Assembly: GCA_021776755.1 (NCBI GenBank)
Contig: JAJFFI010000465.1
Span: 1-5,673 of the forward strand
Source of the DNA: Alphaproteobacteria bacterium
Lineage (GTDB): Bacteria > Pseudomonadota > Alphaproteobacteria > JAJFFI01
DNA: 5,673 nucleotides
Direction: 5' to 3'
Of the stretch, positions 1 through 5,075 are shown one piece after another. Both the position numbers and the translations under genes were made by a program. Position 1 is the first letter of the stretch, and each line of letters begins with the position of its first letter. The notes beneath the pieces are model-generated. The model had not been told where the DNA came from, did no database searches, and saw only the letters and a list, made by a program, of their open reading frames with translations.

Positions 1-191
1 GGCGCATCCGTTCATCACGTGATTTCCGCTTGGAGGCATCAGCAGGCTTCCGGGTTGGACCCGGTGCGTGTCCTCCTCACCAGGCGTCCGCCTTTTGTTG
101 TGCGCTGCAGCATGATGTCGCCCGGCGTCAAGCACATTCCATGCCAACTTTTACTTGGCGCTAACATTTGGGCTGCTATGAATTAACCATC
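1..191. other. Upstream region of rpoN, no recognisable gene
   Basis: No protein end that I recognise is present. One frame stops early (TGA at 20-22, residues AHPFIT before it) and could be the tail of an upstream gene, but it does not resemble the LptB C-terminus often found before rpoN in Rhizobiales. Two small inverted repeats occur: CCGGGT-TGG-ACCCGG at 50-64, and AGGCG-TC-CGCCT at 82-93 followed by TTT. The second looks like a weak terminator. No convincing promoter was found for rpoN; the -24/-12 spacing near 155-173 is wrong for sigma-54. A two-codon reading frame, ATG-AAT-TAA, lies at 178-186, five bases before the rpoN start. Confidence 0.5.
82..96 (+). terminator. Weak terminator-like hairpin
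   Basis: AGGCG (82-86) and CGCCT (89-93) are perfect inverted repeats around a two-base centre, so the practical fold is a four-pair stem with a four-base loop. A short T run follows (93-96). The stem is short and the T run is only four bases long, so this is a tentative call. It could end transcription of a gene to the left of the window. Confidence 0.22.
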
Positions 192-1805
192 ATGGCAGTC
201 ACAGCACGCCTCGACATCCGCCAGGGCCAAACCCTGGTCATGACGCCGCAACTGCAGCAGGCCATCAAACTGCTGCAGCTGTCGAACCTCGATCTCGCCG
301 CCTACGTCGAGGCCGAGCTCGAGAAGAATCCGCTGCTCACCCGCGAAGGCGCGCGCGAGGAAGCAGGCGAAGGGACGGCCCGGGACACCGGCGAAACCGG
401 GCCCGCCTCCGTGCCCGATTCCGCGCAGGACACAGCCGACCTCACTGCTGCTGAAAGCTACGCTCCCACCGGCGACACGCCGCTCGACACCGACTACGAA
501 AACGACTGGCAGCAGGAGGCCGGCGACGGCGGAACGCCTGCACCGGATGCGGCCGCGGCCTACGAAGCAAGCTATTCCGGCGGCGCGTTGCCGTCCTCGG
601 GCGGTGGCTGGGATCCGGACATGCCGGGCCTCGATCAGACCATCGAGGACACGACGAACCTCCGCGACCATCTGGACGAGCAGTTGCGAATGGAATTCGA
701 GGCGCCCGCCGATCTCCTGATCGGCCGTCGCCTGATCGACCTCGTCGACGAGTCCGGCTACCTCTCGAGCGATCCGATGGCGCTCGCCAAAACCCTCGGC
801 GCAGACCCGTCCCGCATCGAGGCTGTGCTCGCCCGCATGCAGCGCTTCGATCCCGCCGGCGTTTTCGCGCGCGATCTCGGCGAATGCCTCGCGATCCAGC
901 TCCGCGAGCTTGACCGTCTCGATCCCGCAATGGAATGCCTGCTCGCGCATCTCGATCTTGTTGCCCGCCGTGACACCCGTGGGCTGATGCGCGAATGTGG
1001 GGTCGACGCCGAGGACATCGGCGACATGATCGACGAGATCCGCGCGCTCGACCCCAAGCCTGGCCTCACCTTCGACGCCCCGGTCAGTCAGCCGATCGTG
1101 CCCGACGTCCTGATGCGCGCCCGCACGCAGAAAGACGCGGACGGGCCCGCGGAGGAGGGCGCCGCCATCCTGCGGAAAGCCGAAGCCGAGACCGGCACCG
1201 GGGCTTGGTCGCTCGAGCTCAACCCCGACACGCTGCCCCGCGTCCTGATCGACAAGAGCTATTACGCCGAGGTCAGCGGTGCGGCCCGGCGCGACGAGGA
1301 CAAGGAATACATCTCCGAGTGCATGGCGACCGCCAACTGGCTGGTGAAGTCGCTCCACCAGCGCGCCACCACGATTATCAAGGTCGCCACCGAGATCGTC
1401 CGCCAGCAGCAGGCCTTCTTCGAGCACGGCGTCGAGTTCCTTCGTCCGATCATCCTCCGCGACATCGCCGACGCCGTCGACATGCATGAAAGCACCATCA
1501 GCCGGGTCACCTCGAACAAGTACATCGCAACCCCGCGGGGCATCTTCGAGCTGAAGTATTTCTTCACCACCGCGATCGCAGGGCGCGACGGCGGCGACGC
1601 CCATTCCGCCGAGTCCGTCCGCCACCGCATCCGGGCGCTGGTGGAAGAGGAGTCCGCCGACCGGATACTGTCCGACGACCGGCTCGTCGACATCCTGCAG
1701 GGCGAGGGCATAGACATTGCCCGCCGGACAGTGGCAAAATACCGGGAATCCATGCGTATTCCGTCCTCCGTGCAGCGCCGCCGCGAGAAGGCGCTCCGGG
1801 CCTGA
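192..1805 (+). CDS. rpoN: RNA polymerase sigma-54 factor RpoN
   Basis: Sigma-54 directs core polymerase to -24/-12 promoters and needs AAA+ activators such as NtrC or NifA. The protein is 537 residues. Region I (about 1-49) is the glutamine- and leucine-rich activator-interacting segment, with TPQLQQAIKLLQLS at 18-31. An acidic, low-complexity region II follows (about 50-145), then the core-binding region. The helix-turn-helix is near 423-444 (RDIADAVDMHESTISRVT) and the family signature, the RpoN box ARRTVAKYRE, is at 510-519. I chose ATG 192 because MAVTARLDIRQGQ matches the usual rhizobial N-terminus; a TTG at 168 would add eight unlikely residues. No clear Shine-Dalgarno precedes 192. Residues 313-338 are Ala/Glu/Gly-rich and look like an insertion between the core-binding part and LELNPDTLPRVL. 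The downstream hpf and ptsN are the usual rhizobial neighbours. Confidence 0.97.
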   Translation: MAVTARLDIRQGQTLVMTPQLQQAIKLLQLSNLDLAAYVEAELEKNPLLTREGAREEAGEGTARDTGETGPASVPDSAQDTADLTAAESYAPTGDTPLDTDYENDWQQEAGDGGTPAPDAAAAYEASYSGGALPSSGGGWDPDMPGLDQTIEDTTNLRDHLDEQLRMEFEAPADLLIGRRLIDLVDESGYLSSDPMALAKTLGADPSRIEAVLARMQRFDPAGVFARDLGECLAIQLRELDRLDPAMECLLAHLDLVARRDTRGLMRECGVDAEDIGDMIDEIRALDPKPGLTFDAPVSQPIVPDVLMRARTQKDADGPAEEGAAILRKAEAETGTGAWSLELNPDTLPRVLIDKSYYAEVSGAARRDEDKEYISECMATANWLVKSLHQRATTIIKVATEIVRQQQAFFEHGVEFLRPIILRDIADAVDMHESTISRVTSNKYIATPRGIFELKYFFTTAIAGRDGGDAHSAESVRHRIRALVEEESADRILSDDRLVDILQGEGIDIARRTVAKYRESMRIPSSVQRRREKALRA

Positions 1806-1837
1806 AAGTGTGTATTTTCAATAAGTTAAACCATCTA

Positions 1838-1866
1838 TTGACTCGCGCATCGAGGCTGTCTAGGTT
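1838..1866 (+). promoter_or_regulatory. Candidate sigma-70-type promoter for hpf
   Basis: TTGACT (1838-1843) is a five-of-six match to the -35 consensus. Seventeen bases later TAGGTT (1861-1866) is a weak -10. The stretch 1806-1895 is markedly AT-rich against its surroundings, as expected of a promoter region, and a second AT-rich motif (ATATATATAA, 1881-1890) could provide an alternative -10 but lacks a matching -35. If this promoter is used, the hpf transcript would have a leader of roughly 250 bases. I saw no GGAAC element typical of the EcfG general stress sigma factor. Confidence 0.35.
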
Positions 1867-1912
1867 TCGCCGCCGTTCAGATATATATAAGGTTTACCCG
1901 CCGGGACACGGC

Positions 1913-2083
1913 GCGCAGGAAGCGCAGCCCCGGGGAGGAAATCGGCCCTGGGAGGGCCGGTCGGCCAGGGCCGCAAGGGCCCGGCAGACGAAGGGGCAGC
2001 CCGCCCGTCAGGCATTTGGCCAGGGCCGGACTGAAAGCAGGACCGCAGGGTAGAATTGCCGATTGGGCGCGGATTTTCGCGCC
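1913..2083 (+). promoter_or_regulatory. GC-rich hairpin series in the hpf leader
   Basis: This is the second part of the 322-base gap between rpoN and hpf. Four inverted repeats are visible: GCGC-AGGAA-GCGC (1913-1925); ATCGGCCCT-GGG-AGGGCCGGT (1941-1961, nine pairs with one G-U); GGGCC-GCAAG-GGCCC (1968-1982); and GGCGCG-GATTTT-CGCGCC (2066-2083), ending 44 bases before the hpf start. The 11-mer GGCCAGGGCCG occurs twice (1963-1973 and 2018-2028), so alternative pairings are possible. None has a T run typical of a terminator. It matches no RNA family I know; RNase P, SRP and 6S were considered and do not fit. It may be a structured leader or a separate small RNA, or simply GC-rich spacer. Confidence 0.35.
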
Positions 2084-2127
2084 AGTGATTGCCGACAAGA
2101 ATACCAACAACTGCCGATCGCAAGACC

Positions 2128-2706
2128 ATGCAATTGACCGTATCCGGGAAGCAACTCGACGTTGGCGAGGCGCTGCAGACGCACGTTCGCGATGCGCTCG
2201 ACGGCGCCGTGTCGAAGTATTTCGAGAACCCCGTGGAGACCCATGTCGTGTTCTCCCGCGAGGGCGGTCAGTTCCGCTCCGATATTTCGGTGCATGTCGG
2301 CAAGGGCATCACGGTGCAGGGCCATGCCGATTCGGGCGACCCCTATGGCGCGTTCGAGCAGGCGGCCGACCATATCGCCAAGCGGCTGCGGCGCTACAAG
2401 GACCGGCTTCGCGACCATCATCGCGGCACCAAGGAAATGCCAGACGAACCCAACGCCCAGTCCTATGTCATCGAGGACGATGGTGGCGCTTCGGGCAATA
2501 CCGACGAGCCGGTGATCATCGCCGAGATGGCGACCAACGTGCCGACGCTCTCGGTCGGCGAAGCTGTGATGCGGATGGATCTTTCGAACCGCCAGCAGTT
2601 GATGTTCCGCAACCGGGCCCATGACGGGCTCAACATGATTTACCGGCGCGACGATGGAAACATCGGCTGGGTCGATCCGCGCGGCAACCGCGCCATCGAC
2701 GAATAG
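2128..2706 (+). CDS. hpf: Long-form ribosome hibernation promoting factor
   Basis: The product binds the 30S decoding region and, in long-form proteins, dimerises through its C-terminal domain to pair 70S ribosomes into inactive 100S particles in stationary phase or starvation. The protein is 192 residues, as expected for the long form. The S30AE (sigma-54 modulation) fold covers about 1-97, with the basic helix AAD-HIAKRLRRYKDRLRDHH at its end. A variable acidic linker covers about 98-133. The C-terminal dimerisation domain covers about 134-187, including PTLSVGEAVMRMDL and QQLMFRNRAHDGLNMIYRR. ATG 2128 gives the standard start MQLTVSGKQLDVGEAL; an upstream TTG at 2089 would add 13 atypical residues. 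No strong Shine-Dalgarno is visible. ptsN follows 42 bases later and is probably co-transcribed. Confidence 0.95.
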   Translation: MQLTVSGKQLDVGEALQTHVRDALDGAVSKYFENPVETHVVFSREGGQFRSDISVHVGKGITVQGHADSGDPYGAFEQAADHIAKRLRRYKDRLRDHHRGTKEMPDEPNAQSYVIEDDGGASGNTDEPVIIAEMATNVPTLSVGEAVMRMDLSNRQQLMFRNRAHDGLNMIYRRDDGNIGWVDPRGNRAIDE

Positions 2707-2748
2707 TCAGCGCCAAAAACCCGAGACATGTGACCAACGGATAACCTT

Positions 2749-3213
2749 ATGCAGCTTTGTGACATGATCAAACCCGACGCCGTGATCCCGAACCTGAAAG
2801 CGACCAGCAAGAAGCAGGCGCTGCAGGAACTGGCCCGCAAGGCCGCCGAGATCACCGGAGCCGAGGAGCGCGCGGTGTTCGATGTGCTGCTTGAGCGCGA
2901 GCGCCTCGGCACCACCGGCGTCGGCAACGGCATCGCGATCCCGCACGGCAAGCTGCCGGGGCTCGAGCGCATTCACGTGATATTCGCGCTCTCCGAGGAG
3001 CCGTTCATGTTCGACTCGTTCTACGACCTTGCGGTCGATCTGCTTTTCCTGCTGCTGGCCCCCGAAGACGCCGGCGCCGATCACCTGAAGGCGCTGGCCA
3101 AAATCTCCCGCCTGCTCCGCGAAGGCCAGTTCTGCGACAAGCTCCGCGGCTCCGAGAAGGCAGACGCCCTCTACGGCCTCCTGATGGACGCGACGACGCC
3201 GAAAGCGGCGTAG
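2749..3213 (+). CDS. ptsN: PTS IIA-like nitrogen regulatory protein PtsN (EIIA-Ntr)
   Basis: EIIA-Ntr is the terminal phosphoacceptor of the nitrogen PTS (PtsP/EI-Ntr, then NPr, then PtsN). It acts by protein binding in the cytoplasm, affecting potassium transport, nitrogen and carbon regulation rather than sugar uptake. The protein is 154 residues, the normal length. The active-site histidine is H66 in GNGIAIPHGKLPGL, and AVDLLFLLLAPEDAGADHLKAL (from about residue 94) is the conserved PTS_EIIA_2 core. The segment ALSEEPFMFDSFYDLA (about 79-94) differs from the more usual 'PIDFEALDGQPVDL' type loop I recall, without any sign of a frameshift. ATG 2749 fits the family N-terminus; a weak ACGGA (about 2737-2741) lies upstream. 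It is probably the last gene of the hpf-ptsN unit. Confidence 0.95.
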   Translation: MQLCDMIKPDAVIPNLKATSKKQALQELARKAAEITGAEERAVFDVLLERERLGTTGVGNGIAIPHGKLPGLERIHVIFALSEEPFMFDSFYDLAVDLLFLLLAPEDAGADHLKALAKISRLLREGQFCDKLRGSEKADALYGLLMDATTPKAA

Positions 3214-3231
3214 TCTTCCCACGAAAATTTT

Positions 3232-3286
3232 CTCATCCTGAGGAGCGCGTCCCGCCCATCAGGGGCGCGCGTCTCGAAGGACGCAC
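3232..3286 (+). repeat. Degenerate REP-like palindromic element (copy 1)
   Basis: The left part CTCATCCTGAGGAGCGCG (3232-3249) and the right part GCGCGCGTCTCGAAGG (from 3265) match the two elements at 5076-5167 in this window. The centre (3250-3264) differs and is longer than in the other copies. Such intergenic palindromes are, from memory, common in Bradyrhizobium-type genomes and often create spurious reading frames. It lies 18 bases after the ptsN stop. Confidence 0.7.
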
Positions 3287-3305
3287 TGACTTGGGCCCCT
3301 GGTTC

Positions 3306-3340
3306 CGCAAACCCAGAAAGGTACCAGGTACCTTTTTGCG
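3306..3340 (+). terminator. Strong terminator-like hairpin after ptsN
   Basis: AAAGGTACC (3317-3325) and GGTACCTTT (3327-3335) are perfect nine-base inverted repeats around a single A; allowing for the loop, at least eight pairs form. Five T follow the GGTACC arm (3333-3337). An outer CGCAA/TTGCG pairing (3306-3310 with 3336-3340) extends the stem across a bulge. The A run on one side and T run on the other make it potentially bidirectional. It lies about 100 bases after ptsN and 160 bases before the DUF1272 gene, so it probably separates the two units. Confidence 0.55.
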
Positions 3341-3378
3341 CTGAGGCCGAGAGGGGCCGGCACCCTCGATCGACTCAG
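3341..3378 (+). repeat. Nested inverted repeat next to the terminator
   Basis: CTGAG (3341-3345) pairs with CTCAG (3374-3378), and inside it GAGGG (3351-3355) pairs with CCCTC (3363-3367) around GCCGGCA. It directly follows the terminator hairpin. It may belong to the same intergenic repeat cluster or be part of the terminator. No function can be assigned. Confidence 0.3.
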
Positions 3379-3499
3379 GGCCGCAGTGCCTCTGTGGTAA
3401 ATCTTTTGGCTCCGGCACCCCCGCATCCCGGAAATTGGCGCTTGCCCACGTTGGCGCGCTTGGCAAACTGCTCGCCAGCTTCGAACCGAAGAGGTCTCC

Positions 3500-3808
3500 A
3501 TGCTCCAACTCCGCCCCAACTGCGAAGCCTGCGACAAGGACCTGCCGCCGGACGCAGCCGACGCCATGATCTGCTCCTATGAGTGCACCTTCTGCGCCGA
3601 TTGCGTGGACGGTCTGCTGCACAACGTCTGCCCGAATTGCGGCGGCGGCTTCACCCGCCGGCCGATCCGCCCCGCAACCGTCCGGCGCGAGGGCACAGGC
3701 CTGCCCAATCATCCGGCCTCGGCCGAGCGCAAATCCCTCAAGCGCAGCCGCGAGGACATCGCCGCGTTCGCCGAGACGCTCAAGGACATCCCGCCGGTCG
3801 AGCGATAA
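3500..3808 (+). CDS. DUF1272 family cysteine-rich protein
   Basis: Function is unknown. The 102-residue protein opens with the DUF1272 pattern: CEAC (C8, C11), then C25, C29, C32 and C35 (CSYECTFCADC), then CPNC (C44, C47) and GGGFTRRPIRPAT. The eight cysteines in CxxC-type pairs suggest binding of two zinc ions in a small zinc-ribbon fold; this is inferred. The part after about residue 60 is polar and charged and extends beyond the core domain. ATG 3500 is well supported by AAGAGG (3489-3494) five bases upstream. A small hairpin CTTCG-AAC-CGAAG (3479-3491) touches that Shine-Dalgarno. The cupin gene begins 16 bases after the stop, so the two are very likely one transcript. The long gap and terminator before it suggest its own promoter, which I could not place. 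Confidence 0.88.
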   Translation: MLQLRPNCEACDKDLPPDAADAMICSYECTFCADCVDGLLHNVCPNCGGGFTRRPIRPATVRREGTGLPNHPASAERKSLKRSREDIAAFAETLKDIPPVER

Positions 3809-3824
3809 TGCCCCCGGAGTACAG

Positions 3825-4145
3825 ATGAAATTCTTCCTCGATGAGGCCACGACCTTCACCGGCGCCGCGGCATGGGATGCCCTCGACATCGCCGAGATCG
3901 ACGGCGCCACCGTCCGCCTGCACTGGACCGACGCGCCCTACAAGTGGCACGTCAACGACGGCGATGAGGTTTTCGTGGTGCTGGATGGTGCGGTGGACAT
4001 GCACTGGAAAGACGGGCGGGGCGCGGAACAAATCACCCGCCTCGGGCCCGGCCAGTTCTGCCATGCAGGCCCCGGCGACGAGCACGTCGCGCACCCGGCA
4101 GGCGCCGCCCGCATCCTGGTGATCGAGCGCAAGGGCAGCGTCTGA
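3825..4145 (+). CDS. Small single-domain cupin protein
   Basis: A 106-residue protein made of one cupin beta-barrel; no enzymatic role can be named. Motif 1 is YKWHVNDGDEVFVVLDG (about 39-55) with H42, D47 and E48. The position of the usual second histidine is N44. Motif 2 is LGPGQFCHAGPGDEHVAHP (about 73-91) with H87. Likely metal ligands are H42, E48 and H87; the Asn may be typical of this subfamily, which I recall as 'WHVNDG(E/D)EVFVVLDG'. I chose ATG 3825 because CGGAG (3815-3819) lies five bases upstream and MKFFLDEATTFTGAAAWDAL is a plausible full N-terminus. The same frame stays open upstream to 3579, but that stretch overlaps the DUF1272 gene. Co-transcribed with DUF1272 by spacing, and converges on the DUF1150 gene with 11 bases between stops. 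Confidence 0.9.
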   Translation: MKFFLDEATTFTGAAAWDALDIAEIDGATVRLHWTDAPYKWHVNDGDEVFVVLDGAVDMHWKDGRGAEQITRLGPGQFCHAGPGDEHVAHPAGAARILVIERKGSV

Positions 4146-4156
4146 AGCTGGCTCGC

Positions 4157-4414
4157 CTAGTGCGCGCTGACCGCTTCCATGTCGTTCTGGACGATGCTGG
4201 CGAGTGCCAGCTCGCGAGTGGCGGCCATGGCCAGCGCCTCGCCGTTGGCGGCGTGGATGGCCCAGGCGGCGGTCGTGCTCCCTTCGCCGTCGTCGGCCCG
4301 CACCTGCTTCACGTAGGCGACTTCGTTGACCCCGAGACCCTCGAGGGCTTCCGGGCTAAGGGCGCGCAGGTCGGCAATGTAGTCGCGGGGATCGTTCATC
4401 GTGTCATTGGTCAT
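4157..4414 (-). CDS. DUF1150 family protein
   Basis: Function is unknown. The 85-residue protein matches the DUF1150 pattern I know from Rhizobiales: LGVNEVAYVKQV (about 27-38), WAIHAANGEALAMA (about 51-64) and the C-terminal VQNDMEAVSAH. There are no membrane segments or signal peptide. ATG at 4414 is supported by AAGGAG (4427-4422, minus strand) seven bases before it. It lies 33 bases after the hsp20 stop on the same strand, so it is probably made from the same heat-inducible transcript. The hsp20-DUF1150 pairing recurs in rhizobia from memory, which suggests a role in heat or protein-folding stress. That is inference from context only. Confidence 0.88.
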   Translation of the reverse strand: MTNDTMNDPRDYIADLRALSPEALEGLGVNEVAYVKQVRADDGEGSTTAAWAIHAANGEALAMAATRELALASIVQNDMEAVSAH

Positions 4415-4447
4415 GGTCTTGCTCCTTGACGCCGCGTGTCAGGCCAC

Positions 4448-4903
4448 TCAGGCCCCGGGCGTCACGTCGATGGTTTCTCCCCCTGCCTTGGCATTCGCGG
4501 TTGCGATCTCGATGGTGCGGCGCCGGGTCTCGACCTCGGGCCGCCTGAGGTCGATGTCGAGCAGGCCGTTGTCGAGGGTCGCGCCCTCGATCTCGAGGCC
4601 TTCGGCCAGCACGAAGGTGCGCTGGAACTGGCGTGCGGCGATGCCCCGGTGCAGGTACTCCCGGGTCTCGTCGTCGGCCTGCTTGCCGCGGATCACCAGC
4701 TGGTTGCCCTCGACCTCGACCGAAAGCTCGTCACTGGTGAAGCCCGCCACCGCGAGCGTGATGCGGAGCCCGTTCGGGCCGGTTTGCTCGATGTTGTAGG
4801 GCGGATAGCCGTCGTTCGGCAGCTTCGCGATCCGGTCGAGCATCTGCTCGAACTGGTCAAAACCAAGCATCAACGGGCTGTTCAGAACCGATTGTCGGGA
4901 CAC
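4448..4903 (-). CDS. Hsp20-family small heat-shock protein
   Basis: Small heat-shock proteins bind unfolding proteins without ATP and hold them for refolding by DnaK/ClpB. The product is 151 residues. Its N-terminal arm (NSPLMLGFDQFEQMLDRIAK, 8-27) matches rhizobial class A/IbpA-like proteins. The alpha-crystallin domain covers about 36-124, with YPPYNIE, LRITLAVAGF and YLHRGIAARQFQRTFVLAEG. The conserved GxL is G113-L115 in DNGLLDIDL, and the C-terminal I-x-I motif for oligomer assembly is IEI at 131-133. I chose the GTG at 4903: AGGAGG (4918-4913) lies nine bases upstream, and homologous starts (MSR..SPFLLGFD) align there. An in-frame ATG at 4969 would read through the leader RNA. It is first in an operon with DUF1150, behind a sigma-32-type promoter and a ROSE-like leader. 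Confidence 0.95.
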   Translation of the reverse strand: MSRQSVLNSPLMLGFDQFEQMLDRIAKLPNDGYPPYNIEQTGPNGLRITLAVAGFTSDELSVEVEGNQLVIRGKQADDETREYLHRGIAARQFQRTFVLAEGLEIEGATLDNGLLDIDLRRPEVETRRRTIEIATANAKAGGETIDVTPGA

Positions 4904-5000
4904 GCGCGGTCTCCTCCTGTGAGCGAGATACTCTCGCGAACCCGGAGGCGCACGAGCGGCGGATATCAATCAGACAGCCCGTCACGCGGCACTGCCTGCT
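4904..5000 (-). ncRNA. ROSE-like RNA thermometer in the hsp20 leader
   Basis: ROSE elements keep hsp20 messages untranslated at normal temperature by folding the Shine-Dalgarno into a weak hairpin that melts on heating. In minus-strand order, three hairpins are visible. Hairpin 1 is CAGGCAG (4998-4992) with CTGUCUG (4977-4971). Hairpin 2 is CUCG+CG (4956-4949) with CGCGAG (4938-4933). The last hairpin has UCGCU (4926-4922) facing AGGA (4918-4915) across the loop CAC, with G4924 bulged. Pairs C4927-G4914 and U4928-G4913 extend it. This is the U(U/C)GCU:AGGA signature of ROSE. The 97-base length, the sigma-32-type promoter and the hsp20 gene all fit. A competing hairpin, GCGAGA-GUA-UCUCGC (4937-4923), would free the Shine-Dalgarno. 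The 5' end is estimated from the promoter. Confidence 0.8.
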
Positions 5001-5006
5001 TCTCAA

Positions 5007-5033
5007 ATATGGGGTGTTTCGGGGTGTTTTCAA
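5007..5033 (-). promoter_or_regulatory. RpoH (sigma-32) type heat-shock promoter of hsp20
   Basis: On the minus strand a -35 element TTGAAA (5033-5028) is followed, after 13 bases, by a -10 element CCCCATAT (5014-5007). This is a perfect match to the CCCCATNT consensus and a good match to CTTGAA, in which only the first C is replaced by A. Transcription would begin near 5000. The spacer contains a ten-base tandem repeat ending in ACACCCC, whose second copy supplies the CCCC of the -10. An alternative -35, CTTGCAA (5042-5036), is too far from the -10 at 21 bases. Confidence 0.8.
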
Positions 5034-5075
5034 TGTTGCAAGGTCGCCAGCAAAGCGAGGCACAAGACCAATCTT

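Noticed and set aside
155..175. Possible sigma-54 (-24/-12) promoter just before rpoN (TTGGCGC...TTTGG)
   Set aside because: The GG and GC elements are not at the required spacing and the TTGC part is missing.
183..1625. A 480-codon open frame on the minus strand opposite rpoN
   Set aside because: It lies wholly antisense to a certain rpoN. Its product has no recognisable domain, and long antisense frames are common in GC-rich genes.
1808..2053. A GTG-started 81-codon frame between rpoN and hpf
   Set aside because: No ribosome site, a very basic composition without domain, and it covers the promoter-like block and hairpins.
1913..2060. RNase P RNA, SRP RNA or 6S RNA in the hpf leader (GAGGAAA and GGAAGCGCAGCC look suggestive)
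   Set aside because: The surrounding conserved blocks of these RNAs are absent, and the lengths do not fit.
3435..3466. Operator or sigma-54 site from the TTGGCGC direct repeat before DUF1272
   Set aside because: Spacing does not match -24/-12, and the repeats (3435-3441, 3451-3457) are too short and GC-biased to claim an operator.
3579..3824. Upstream start for the cupin gene at 3579
   Set aside because: It would overlap the DUF1272 gene almost entirely. ATG 3825 has a good Shine-Dalgarno and gives a complete cupin.
3233..3910. A 225-codon minus-strand frame across the intergenic repeats and DUF1272
   Set aside because: Its C-terminal part translates the REP-like and terminator palindromes, and the rest is antisense to DUF1272 and the cupin start.
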